In this document: positions 15,232 through 23,400 of the stretch, piece by piece
Numbering within the stretch: the stretch's first letter is position 1
Layout of the letters: every line of letters begins with the position of its first letter
NCBI GenBank assembly: GCA_015064695.1
Contig: SVRS01000010.1
Coordinates: forward strand, 1 to 54,290
DNA: 54,290 bases
Reading direction: 5' to 3'
From: Oscillospiraceae bacterium
Lineage (GTDB): Bacteria > Bacillota > Clostridia > Oscillospirales > CAG-272
Translations under genes and position numbers: made by a program
The notes under the pieces: generated by a model
What the model was told of the DNA's origin: nothing
The model's database searches: none
What the model saw: only the letters and a program-made list of their open reading frames with translations

Positions 15232-17163
15232 ATGATGAAATATCAAGGCACTTACATCAGCGGTCGAGGCAACGCCGACCGTCTGGCAATCATTGACAAA
15301 AGCTTTGCCGCCCTGCATCCCTGCGCCACCCTGCCGAACCTTCCCATGCTCTATCGGGCGAAAAACGACATGCTCTGCGAGGGCTTCATCTGGGGGAGTG
15401 GCTGGTGGATTCAGAACAGCTACGGCTTTACCATGGGCGCGATTCCCCTGTTCGACGAGCTGTGGCTTTCGCGCCTGCAGAACTCCTACGATGCCTTTTG
15501 GAATCGCATCGGCGATGGTAAGCGCCTCGGCGCGGATAACGGCATTCCCACGCAGCCCATTTACGCCCTCTGCGCCCCCGACGGCTCCCTGGGAGACTGC
15601 GTGTTGGAGCCGGGCATTGTCTACCGCCAAGGCGACGGCCACGTAGACTCCTACGACTGGTTCTATGAGGCTACAGCCGCAGGCGTTCACATGCAGGCCG
15701 ACATCCTGCTCTTTGACCGCCGTCCCGAGATGCTCGCGAGGTATATGCCCTTGATGTGGCGCTCGCTCAACCACATTGAAAGCACCCGCGCCGAAAACGG
15801 CCTGTTTTTGGTGGGCGCGGCTTCCAATCTGCTGGCTCCCTCCTATGGCGGCAGCTTCAACTCCGAGACGGGGGAGGTCGGCAAGGGCTACCTAACGGGG
15901 CTTCTCATCACCTACTCCGCCGCCTTGAAGAAATGCGCCGAGCTGTGCAGGATGATGGATGACACGGCGGGGGAGGCCGCGTGCCACGCCCGTCTGCAAA
16001 AGAATCTGGATGCTCTCCCTCAGCTCTTGACCGAGGAGGGGTATCTCGCCAAGTCGATGGACCCCGACGGCACCCTCCACGGTGTGTACGGTGCAAAGCG
16101 ATACGGCTATCTGGAGGCGGTCTGCAACCTGGATGCCATCGCGTGGGAGGTAGTAGCGCCCGACGTGGCTCGCAGCATCTACAGAAAGATAGACGCGGTG
16201 CCGGAAATCAGAGGCGCGGGCATCATCTGCAACAACTATCCCCATCTGGACGATACGCTGGACAGCTACCGCGAGCGCACCACCGCGCCTCACTCGCTGG
16301 GATGGCTTTCGGGCGATTGGGTAGACGGCGGCTGTTGGGCCACGGTAGAGGGCCGCGCAATTCTGGCCTACATGAAGCTGGGTCAGCACGCCGATGCCTT
16401 CCGCGCCGCTGACGTGTACATGCGCTGGGCGGAGGAATACCGCCAGGATGCACCTCTCTCGCAATGGGGTCACAACCAAAACAATCCTTGGCAGAAAGAG
16501 AATGCCGACTATTCGGTTTGCGAGCGGCCCGTGTCCGTGATGATCGACAATTTTGCGCCCGTTACCTGTCTGCTTCGCGGTCTGTTTCAGTACGCGGCGG
16601 ATGCTGAGGGCTTATGGATCATCCCCTCGATTCCGAACGATATCACCGAGCTGAACCAAAGCCATCCCGTCCATTTCGGCGGTTGTCGGATATACATGCG
16701 CTACCATGAGGAGCAGAATTCCCCCGAGGATGGCACAGAACTGACGGCAGACGCGTGCGGCCGCATCTTCATCCCCGCCGAGCTTCTCCCTCGCGGAGGG
16801 GCTGTGACCGTGACCGTCGGGGCAAACGGGCTTTCCGTTCTGACACCTGCCTCCACCCTTGCATCCACCGCTGTCACGGGGGATATCGAGGGACTTCCCG
16901 TCGAGCTGACTGCGGTCTACCGCACGTGCGAGGCGATGCTGGCCGAGGCAACCGACTCAGAACGAGTCGGCTCGATCCGAGCCGCTTCGGCTCATACCGC
17001 CCGTATCCGGGAGGTCCTGCTGGCCGCCGAGGCCGCCGCTCTCCGCCGTCGCTTGCCCTTCGACAAACACGAGCTTCGCCCCATGACCGAGGATAAGATC
17101 CAAAAGATCATCGAGCTGTACGACAAGACCGTGTTGGAGCTGTACGAGGGTCTAAAGTCGTAA
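15232..17163 (+). CDS. Putative (alpha/alpha)6-barrel glycoside hydrolase-like protein
   Basis: 643 aa, cytoplasmic (no signal peptide). The ATG at 15232 follows CGGAGGA at 7 nt. The sequence has the Trp/Gly-rich helices of six-hairpin glycosidases (EGFIWGSGWWIQNSYGF, DSYDWFYEATAAG, LGWLSGDWVDGGCWATVEGR). A C-terminal beta-sandwich block, GLWIIPSIPNDITELN..HPVHFGGCRIYMR, recalls GH78/GH94-type domains. The last 90 residues are helical and Ala/Glu/Arg-rich. I cannot assign a GH family or pick catalytic residues with confidence. It is divergently transcribed from the beta-helix/FAD operon, so joint breakdown of one carbohydrate is likely. Confidence 0.65.
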   Translation: MMKYQGTYISGRGNADRLAIIDKSFAALHPCATLPNLPMLYRAKNDMLCEGFIWGSGWWIQNSYGFTMGAIPLFDELWLSRLQNSYDAFWNRIGDGKRLGADNGIPTQPIYALCAPDGSLGDCVLEPGIVYRQGDGHVDSYDWFYEATAAGVHMQADILLFDRRPEMLARYMPLMWRSLNHIESTRAENGLFLVGAASNLLAPSYGGSFNSETGEVGKGYLTGLLITYSAALKKCAELCRMMDDTAGEAACHARLQKNLDALPQLLTEEGYLAKSMDPDGTLHGVYGAKRYGYLEAVCNLDAIAWEVVAPDVARSIYRKIDAVPEIRGAGIICNNYPHLDDTLDSYRERTTAPHSLGWLSGDWVDGGCWATVEGRAILAYMKLGQHADAFRAADVYMRWAEEYRQDAPLSQWGHNQNNPWQKENADYSVCERPVSVMIDNFAPVTCLLRGLFQYAADAEGLWIIPSIPNDITELNQSHPVHFGGCRIYMRYHEEQNSPEDGTELTADACGRIFIPAELLPRGGAVTVTVGANGLSVLTPASTLASTAVTGDIEGLPVELTAVYRTCEAMLAEATDSERVGSIRAASAHTARIREVLLAAEAAALRRRLPFDKHELRPMTEDKIQKIIELYDKTVLELYEGLKS

Positions 17164-17269
17164 CGAACATCCACTCGCCATATTCTGCACCGGAATGCGG
17201 ACCGTCGAGATGCCGAGCAAGCCCGGCCGCCGATCCCGACAAAATGGAGTCATGCAACGCGCGATATTG

Positions 17270-17333
17270 AATAACCCCTCCAGAGCAGTCTCGAAACCGT
17301 TACGTTTTGAGCGTCCGCTTTGAAGGGGTTATT
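17270..17333. terminator. Shared terminator between convergent genes
   Basis: AATAACCCCT pairs with AGGGGTTATT around a long loop, and TTTTC follows on the plus strand. It separates the six-hairpin-like gene from the dehydrogenase gene. The remainder of the 203-bp gap shows nothing else. Confidence 0.6.
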
Positions 17334-17366
17334 TTCATGCCGAGATAGTCATAGAAGCACCACAAT

Positions 17367-18368
17367 TCACGCCATGGTTTCCAGCATTTTTATGCTCACC
17401 TCGTAGCGGCAGGAGATTCCTGTCATGTAATTCTCGTACTCCTTTACCATGTATTCCGCCATGCGAACCACCTCGCCACCGAGGCTTCCCGCAATATGGG
17501 GTGTCAGGAAGCAGTTGGGCAGGGTGTAGAAGGGGTGACCTGCGGGGGCAGGCTCGGGGTCGGTCACATCCAGCACGGCGGTCAGATCGGACCGCTCGGT
17601 CAGGGCGCGGACCAAGTCATCCTCCACCACCTGGGCGCCCCGTCCCGTGTTGAGGAAGGTGGCATAGGGCGGCATGGCGGCGAAGTGCCGATACCCGAGC
17701 ATGCCCCGCGTCTCGGCGTTGTTCGCTACGTGATTGGACACCACACTACAGGCAGAAAACAGCTCGTCCAAAGAGCAAAGGGTCACGCCAAGCTCGCGGG
17801 CTCTGTCCTCCGACAGGAAGGGATCAAAAGCCAAGACCTCCAGATCGTATTTTTTCAGCATCTCGGCCACCAGAGAACCGATCATACCGCAACCGATCAG
17901 CCCCACCCTGGTGCGGAAGTTGCCGATGCAGGATGCCATGCGTCTGTGGGCATCCTCCACACGCCCCACACCCATCAGCCGGGTGTGGACAAAAAAGCCC
18001 TTATTGGCCAGAATGATTTGGGAGACGGTATATTCCGCCACGGGAACGGCGTTGGCCGCCCAGGCGCTGAACACCTTAACTCCGCAATTCAAAAAAGGGC
18101 GGGCAAAGGCCTGCACCGACCCTGCGGCGTAGAATAAACATTTGAGGCAGGGCAGACAGGCTTTGATCTCCTCCTCTGAAAAGGAGGGCATTCCCCAAGT
18201 CGAAAATACGATCTCAACCTCGGCAAACCGAGCGGGACAGGAAAGGACGTCGGCTTTGGTATAGCAGCGGTTCTCTATATCCGTCAACGTCTGCATACGG
18301 GCGCGAATACTCCCGTCGTACACACGGTCAAAATTGTATGCACTGTCGCATAGAAAGATGGTTTTCAT
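17367..18368 (-). CDS. D-isomer-specific 2-hydroxyacid dehydrogenase family protein
   Basis: 333 aa NAD(P)-dependent enzyme that would interconvert a 2-hydroxyacid and a 2-ketoacid. The Rossmann motif is VGLIGCGMIGS (about 145-155), with the catalytic Arg in LNTGRGAQV, Glu in DVTDPEPAP and His in LTPHIAGS. The start at 18368 follows TGGAGG, and its ATG overlaps the stop of the upstream isomerase gene by four bases (ATGA); the longer in-frame extension reads through that gene. In this sugar operon the substrate may be a sugar-acid intermediate rather than glycerate or lactate. Confidence 0.85.
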   Translation of the reverse strand: MKTIFLCDSAYNFDRVYDGSIRARMQTLTDIENRCYTKADVLSCPARFAEVEIVFSTWGMPSFSEEEIKACLPCLKCLFYAAGSVQAFARPFLNCGVKVFSAWAANAVPVAEYTVSQIILANKGFFVHTRLMGVGRVEDAHRRMASCIGNFRTRVGLIGCGMIGSLVAEMLKKYDLEVLAFDPFLSEDRARELGVTLCSLDELFSACSVVSNHVANNAETRGMLGYRHFAAMPPYATFLNTGRGAQVVEDDLVRALTERSDLTAVLDVTDPEPAPAGHPFYTLPNCFLTPHIAGSLGGEVVRMAEYMVKEYENYMTGISCRYEVSIKMLETMA

Positions 18369-19138
18369 GACAGACCTCCAATGATGGTTCTCAAGGCTTC
18401 CGCTTCGGTGGGCAGGGTGGCAAGTTGATCGTCGGGCATAAATTCCAAAAGCAAGGTGCGCGGGGCGGGGATGGCCTCCAGGTAAGCGCGCCATTCGCCC
18501 ATGCCCTCGTACAGGGAGTAACGCGTGGGGGCAAGCTTGGGAGCTTTCCATTGGAATACGTGGACCGTCTCTACGTAGGGAGCCAGGCTTCGGGCAATGG
18601 GGAGATTTTCCTCAGTCTCCAGCCATTGGAAGGGTTGCCAGTACAGACGAAAATGGGGGGAGTTAACCTCCTTCATCAGCGCCAACGAATCTTCCATATG
18701 CTCAGTAAAGGTGCCATGGTGGCTCTCCATACAAAAAATTACGTCATTCTCCTCGGCAACGGCGGCGGCCTTACGGCATTCCTCCAGGAGAGATTTCCGC
18801 TCCTCGGCCGTCATTTCCTCACCGCTCTTGACACCACACCACAGGCGAAGTATCTTCGTCCCCAGGACCTTGGCGGCAGCGATATAGTCGGTCAGCTCCT
18901 CAACGGTGTTTTGTCCCAGACGGAAATAGGTCCCATAGGATGAGCAGGTGATGCCGTACTCCGCTTGCAGATCCGCAATATGCTTGAGGGTTTCCACGTC
19001 CCGACAGGGAGCGTGGACGTCGCTTCCCCACTCGATACAGGTCAGACCTGCTTGCTTCACGGCTTCCAGGATCTCCTGCGGGGCGTGCTGTCTGAAGGAA
19101 ATGGACACCAATCCCAGACGATATTGATTTTGGTTCAT
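18365..19138 (-). CDS. Sugar phosphate isomerase/epimerase-like TIM-barrel protein
   Basis: 257 aa of the xylose-isomerase-like/AP_endonuc_2 superfamily, which includes sugar epimerases, inosose dehydratases and keto-glycoside-processing enzymes. Strands and likely metal ligands are recognisable: CIEWGSD, FCMESHHGTF (Glu and His), RLYWQPFQW, VETVHVFQW and LLLEFMPDD. Start and stop overlap both neighbours by four bases, so the operon is translationally coupled. The reaction cannot be fixed from the sequence. Sitting with an aldo/keto reductase and a D-2-hydroxyacid dehydrogenase, it fits catabolism of an unusual or oxidised sugar. Confidence 0.8.
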   Translation of the reverse strand: MNQNQYRLGLVSISFRQHAPQEILEAVKQAGLTCIEWGSDVHAPCRDVETLKHIADLQAEYGITCSSYGTYFRLGQNTVEELTDYIAAAKVLGTKILRLWCGVKSGEEMTAEERKSLLEECRKAAAVAEENDVIFCMESHHGTFTEHMEDSLALMKEVNSPHFRLYWQPFQWLETEENLPIARSLAPYVETVHVFQWKAPKLAPTRYSLYEGMGEWRAYLEAIPAPRTLLLEFMPDDQLATLPTEAEALRTIIGGLS

Positions 19139-19534
19139 ATCTCATTACCGATTCCTTTCTGCATGGATGTGGGATTCACCGACAAACTTCGCATCAACGG
19201 GTGGTCAAAGGGATTCCATCGGCCGCCCGTCATGTCGCGGAGGACCAGGCAGGCATTGTAGAGAGAACCGCCCGCAGAGCACCAGTAGGCGGGACCCTCG
19301 TCGCAGGCACCGTCCTCCTCGTACATCCGCACAAATCGGTCCAGTCCTGTCAAGGAGATCTGCACCACCCGCTCCCACTCGTCCCGATCCGTGACGGTCA
19401 TGGCGCAGACGTTGAGCACGTTGGAGATGATCCAGGGACACCAGTTATTGACCCAATAGTTGGGGGGATACCCCATCCAGTACAGCATCGAATGCACGTT
19501 CCATAAACGTGGCCTTTTTATTCTTGTGTTCCAT
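19135..19534 (-). pseudogene. Remnant of a heparinase II/III-family protein
   Basis: About 115 residues in one frame keep the family core: NYWVNNWCPWIISNVL, RMYEEDGACDEGPAYW and SAGGSLYNACLVL. Full-length relatives have about 600 aa. After GGRWNPFDHPLMR the match ends and a short unrelated tail runs to a stop that overlaps the next start (ATGA). Upstream, an ATG at 19534 with an AAGAAGATC-like site begins a short peptide in a different frame, suggesting an internal deletion plus a frameshift. The lyase is surely inactive, but reading through the remnant may keep downstream translation coupled. Confidence 0.7.
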
Positions 19535-19628
19535 GATTGATCTTCTTTTTGGCTTGGTCCTCTCAAAATCGGATTTCCATGTGTCGTCACACGGCCAAAC
19601 CGTGACTCCGCCGTTGGCGCGGTCGGGA

Positions 19629-20552
19629 TTACGGCAGGCAATGACCGGCGGCGCAGTAGATCCTATACCACTCAGCGCGGGTCAGGGTGACGTCGGCGGC
19701 CTTGCAGATCTCGCCCAAGCGATTGGGGTTCATGGTTCCCGCAATCACCTGCATTCCCGCAGGATGGCGCAGGATCCATGCCGCGGCGACGCCTGTTTTG
19801 CTGAGTCCGTACTTCTCCCCGATTTCGGCAAGCACGGCATTCAGCTCGGGGAAATCCTCGTTGTCGATGAACGTGCCCTTAAAGAATCCGTGCTGAAAGG
19901 GCGACCACGCCTGGATGGTTATGTTCTTGATGCGGGAATACTCCAACACGGAGCCGTCGTGCATGACCGAATCCCCGTTCTTCATATTGGCGTTCATGCC
20001 CGAGGTGACCATACCGGCCTCGGTAGCCGAGAACTGAAGTTGATTGATGATCAAGGGGTGCTTGACGGCGGTTTTCAGCAGTTCCATCTGCATGGGATTG
20101 TGATTGGACACACCGAAATGACGAACCTTTCCCGATGAATGCAGCGTATCGAATGCCTCGGCTACCTCCTCCGGCTCCATCAACGTGTCCGGGCGATGGA
20201 GGAGCAGGACATCCACGTAATCCACCCTCAAGCGTCGGAGGCTTCCCTCAACGGAGGACAGGATATGCTCCTTGGAAAAATCGTATTGACCGTCGTGAAT
20301 GGCGCATTTGGTCTGTATATAGATCCGGTCGCGGATGCCGGGATGACGGGCAAGATACGTCCCGAACAGGGTCTCGGAGCGGCCGCCTCCGTAGATATCC
20401 GCGTGATCGAAGTAGTTGATCCCATTTCCCAGCGCTGCATCCATGATCGCGTCCACGCGGGCCTCATCCCGCATATCGAATTCGTCCATTCTCATGCATC
20501 CCAAGGATACGGCTGATGCGGCCATGATGCCGCCGATTTGAAGTGTTTTCAT
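19629..20552 (-). CDS. Aldo/keto reductase (YdhF-like)
   Basis: 307 aa NADPH-dependent oxidoreductase. The catalytic tetrad is visible: D49 and Y54 in FDHADIYGGG, K82 in IQTKC and H119 in LLLHRP. FGVSNHNPMQM and the C-terminal cofactor-binding VIAGTMNPNRL are family hallmarks, and the length is normal. It is the first gene of a minus-strand operon with the heparinase remnant, the isomerase and the dehydrogenase, with its own promoter about 60 bp upstream. The substrate is probably a sugar or sugar-derived ketone. Confidence 0.9.
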   Translation of the reverse strand: MKTLQIGGIMAASAVSLGCMRMDEFDMRDEARVDAIMDAALGNGINYFDHADIYGGGRSETLFGTYLARHPGIRDRIYIQTKCAIHDGQYDFSKEHILSSVEGSLRRLRVDYVDVLLLHRPDTLMEPEEVAEAFDTLHSSGKVRHFGVSNHNPMQMELLKTAVKHPLIINQLQFSATEAGMVTSGMNANMKNGDSVMHDGSVLEYSRIKNITIQAWSPFQHGFFKGTFIDNEDFPELNAVLAEIGEKYGLSKTGVAAAWILRHPAGMQVIAGTMNPNRLGEICKAADVTLTRAEWYRIYCAAGHCLP

Positions 20553-20609
20553 ATCTTTCCCCTTCTGTATCCATCAAAAATCTATCCGTTTTTTCTGATT
20601 ACATTCATC

Positions 20610-20638
20610 ATTATACTACTTTGTTCACGAATTTGCAA
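20610..20638 (-). promoter_or_regulatory. Promoter of the aldo/keto reductase operon
   Basis: Minus strand TTGCAA, 17-bp spacer, TATAAT, about 60 bp upstream of the ATG at 20552. Confidence 0.75.
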
Positions 20639-20670
20639 TAAGATCTTGATCTTTTTTCTGAAAAAACACA

Positions 20671-20709
20671 TAAAAAAAGCCGACGAGAATTCAAGGAATT
20701 CTCATCGGC
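20671..20709 (-). terminator. Terminator of the hydrogenase operon
   Basis: A 14-bp stem with one mismatch (GCCGACGAGAATTC / GAATTCTCATCGGC, 20679-20709) is followed on the minus strand by seven T. It lies 68 bp past the stop at 20777. Confidence 0.9.
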
Positions 20710-20776
20710 ATTTTGATTGGTTCGCGCTTGCTTCTATTTTAAGGATTTTTCCAACCTGAAAAGACGGTAAGTCCTT

Positions 20777-22213
20777 TCATTTCAACAGCGACACGGCGTC
20801 GCTGATATTCTTTTCCAGCGCCTCGCGGCCGTACTTGTCAACCTCGGCCTTGTTCTTCTCACCATGAGTGAGACAACCCGCTCCGCCGATACAACCGCCG
20901 ATACAAGCCATACCCTCGATGAAGTTACCGCCCAAGGCTGCAGGACTCTTACTGAGCTTCAACAGGGCCATACGACAGGCCTCGATACCGTCGCAGACAA
21001 CGGGCTTAATGGTAAAGTCGATGTTCTGCTCCTTCATGGCCTGAGCAGCCGCATCGGAAAGGCCGCCGCTTCGGGCAAATATGCGGCCAAAGTAGGAGGC
21101 GTTATCCAACACGCCCTCCTCCAGGGTGGCTATCTCGATGTCACGGCTGTCAAAGAGCGCCTGCAGCTCCTCAAAAGTCAGCACGGTATCCACGTATGGC
21201 TTGACGGACTCCAGCTGAGCCTCGGCCTTCTTGGCGGTGCAGGGACCGATAAAGATAACCTTGGCGTTGGGTGTCGTCTCCTTGATGTACTTCGCCAAAA
21301 CGGCCATGGGGGACATATTGTGGGAGATGTGCTCCACCAGGTTGGGGAAATTTGCCTTGATGTACTGTACGAAGGCAGGGCAGCAGGAGCTGGTAAGCAA
21401 TCCCTTTTCGGAAAGCTCCTTGGCCTCGGCCATAGCAACCATATCTGCGCCCAGTGCCGCCTCAATGACGTCATGGAAGCCCAGCTTCTTCAGACCGGTG
21501 ATGACCTGGCCCAGCTTGGCGTAGGAGAACTGGCTGGAGATAGAGGGGGCAACCACGGCGTAGACACGGTACCCCCCGCCGCAGGTGTTGCGCTCACTCT
21601 TCTTCAGAATATCAATGGCGTTGACGATGTAGGATTTATCCGTAATAGCTCCGAAGGGGCACTGATACACGCAGGCACCGCACCGGATGCACTTGGAGTT
21701 ATCGATGGTGGCGGCCTTTTCCTCATTCATGGAGATGGCCTTGACCTTACAGGCATTCTGGCAGGGCCGCTTGCGGCTGACGATAGCGGTATAGGGGCAA
21801 ACCTTAGCGCATGCACCGCACTCCTTGCACTTGGACTTGTCGATGTGGGCCACGTGATTGTGGTCAAAGGACAGCGCACCGAACTTGCATACGTCCTCGC
21901 AACGGTGAGCCAGACAGCCGCGGCAGGCATTGGTGACCTCGTAGCCACCCACGGGACACTCGTCGCAGGCAATGTCAATGACCTGAATGACGTTGGGATT
22001 GGTGGGATCGCCGCCCATGGCAATCTTCACACGCTCGCCCAGAATGGCGCGCTCCTTATAGACACAGCAACGCATGGTAGGAACCTTACCGGGAGCCAGC
22101 TTGGCGGGAATGTCCAGGATATTCTCCAGCAGAGTATCGTCCCACGCCAGGCGTGCAACCTCGCGCAGAACCTTGTATTTCAGATATTGTACTTTTGTAT
22201 CAAACTTGCGCAT
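20777..22213 (-). CDS. Monomeric [FeFe] hydrogenase (group B type)
   Basis: 478 aa. Reduces protons with ferredoxin electrons or the reverse. Two 4Fe-4S sites are at C129/C132/C135/C139 and C175/C178/C181/C185; additional cysteines at 83-109 and 151-155 may bind another cluster. The H-cluster motifs are TSSCCPAF (274-281), GPCTAKK (323-329) and EGMACIGGCIGGAGC (433-447), matching the variant set of group B enzymes rather than classical HydA. The ATG at 22213 follows AAAGGAG; an extension of 20 codons is rejected. It is last in an operon with a sensory-type hydrogenase and a SpoIIE-like phosphatase. Maturation genes hydE, hydF and hydG are not in the window. Confidence 0.85.
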   Translation of the reverse strand: MRKFDTKVQYLKYKVLREVARLAWDDTLLENILDIPAKLAPGKVPTMRCCVYKERAILGERVKIAMGGDPTNPNVIQVIDIACDECPVGGYEVTNACRGCLAHRCEDVCKFGALSFDHNHVAHIDKSKCKECGACAKVCPYTAIVSRKRPCQNACKVKAISMNEEKAATIDNSKCIRCGACVYQCPFGAITDKSYIVNAIDILKKSERNTCGGGYRVYAVVAPSISSQFSYAKLGQVITGLKKLGFHDVIEAALGADMVAMAEAKELSEKGLLTSSCCPAFVQYIKANFPNLVEHISHNMSPMAVLAKYIKETTPNAKVIFIGPCTAKKAEAQLESVKPYVDTVLTFEELQALFDSRDIEIATLEEGVLDNASYFGRIFARSGGLSDAAAQAMKEQNIDFTIKPVVCDGIEACRMALLKLSKSPAALGGNFIEGMACIGGCIGGAGCLTHGEKNKAEVDKYGREALEKNISDAVSLLK

Positions 22214-22227
22214 ACTTGTAACTCCTT

Positions 22228-23400
22228 TTAGAAATAGCTGACCTTGATGCGTTTGCCCATTTTCCTGAGACAATCCGAAAGCTCCTCCACCAGGTTCATT
22301 TTGATATTGAAATTGATGGGAAGATCGGGATTCTGATGGGCGGGATTAACTGCGCGGCCCACGTAGAAGTTGATATCCGTAGCTTCCTCAAAGAGCAGAC
22401 GGCTGATGAGAGATGCGCCGTCCTTCTTGAAATTCCAATCCTCGTAAAGCTCGTTGTCTCCCAGGTAGTCCTTGGCGTACTGGATGACCTTATTCATGGT
22501 GATGACACCCTCGGTCACCAGATCCACACCGTCGATATGGGCAATGGGAGGGATATCGCTCCGCTCAAAGCACAGACTGACCTGTACCTTCTTACCCAGG
22601 TACTTGGCGGCAATGGAGGAGGTGGTACCGCCGCAAATGATGTGCTTCCCTTCCTTGGAAAAGAACAGGGCCATCATACGGCTCGCATCGTCTCGGTTGG
22701 AGGGAGGCCCGAACAGGATGTTCATGGGCTCTCTCTTACGGATCTTCACCACACAGGCGGTGGTATCGTCTCCGGGCTGATGACCGTAGAGCTTGTCGCA
22801 CTCATCCACCAGCATCGTGGACAGATTCTTAGCCGTATAGCCACCGGCCACAAGGGCCTGCATGAAATCCGCGATTTCGGAACGCTTCCATCCGAAATTA
22901 TATTTTCCGCCCATCCCCGCATGAGGACAGCCGTCGCTCATGGCAATGAACACGTCGTCCTCCTGCAAGCGGATGATGGATTTATAGATCTTCTTACCGC
23001 CGATGTTTATTTCGGTCTTAGGGTAATCGTACTGCACGAAATCCCGAATGACGATGACGTGGGGATTGTCGTACTGAATGATCTCGGCGATCTCATTATT
23101 CAAAAGATGGATGATCGTAAAGGTGGAGTAGGCCACGCCACGTACCGAGCAAACAGGCAAGGTCGCGGCAATGGTGGCGACACATTCCTCAATGGGCAGA
23201 CCCGCCGCCATCATGGTGGAAATGATCTTGGAGGTGAGTGTGGAAAGAATGCTCGCCTTCACGCCCGATCCCAAACCGTCTGCCAGCACGATCACCGTGG
23301 AGTTGTCGTTTTCTTCCACCACGTCCACGTGGTCACCGCAAAGCTCCTCACCCACGTGATTGATGCTTTTATAGCCGATATCTGCACACAAATCATTCAT
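22228..23400 (-). CDS. SpoIIE-family (PP2C-like) serine phosphatase linked to [FeFe] hydrogenases
   Basis: 390 aa. Residues about 1-225 are the SpoIIE/PP2C phosphatase domain, with metal-binding acidic motifs VIVLADGLGSG (D41), DDVFIAMSDGCPHAG and PGDDTTACVVKI. The C-terminal roughly 165 residues are a separate unrecognised domain (LFGPPSNRDDAS, then GGTTSSIAAKYLG). It has no membrane segment, unlike sporulation SpoIIE. Its start overlaps the end of the sensory hydrogenase gene by 8 bp. In [FeFe]-hydrogenase classification, phosphatase-linked sensory enzymes are called group C3; the partner is thought to transmit redox or H2 state by dephosphorylating an unknown protein. Confidence 0.85.
   Translation of the reverse strand: MNDLCADIGYKSINHVGEELCGDHVDVVEENDNSTVIVLADGLGSGVKASILSTLTSKIISTMMAAGLPIEECVATIAATLPVCSVRGVAYSTFTIIHLLNNEIAEIIQYDNPHVIVIRDFVQYDYPKTEINIGGKKIYKSIIRLQEDDVFIAMSDGCPHAGMGGKYNFGWKRSEIADFMQALVAGGYTAKNLSTMLVDECDKLYGHQPGDDTTACVVKIRKREPMNILFGPPSNRDDASRMMALFFSKEGKHIICGGTTSSIAAKYLGKKVQVSLCFERSDIPPIAHIDGVDLVTEGVITMNKVIQYAKDYLGDNELYEDWNFKKDGASLISRLLFEEATDINFYVGRAVNPAHQNPDLPINFNIKMNLVEELSDCLRKMGKRIKVSYF

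Noticed and set aside
19534..19641. Upstream part of the heparinase frame as a genuine N-terminus
   Set aside because: The residues before WNVHSMLYW have no similarity to the family, overlap the end of the aldo/keto reductase gene and lack a ribosome site.
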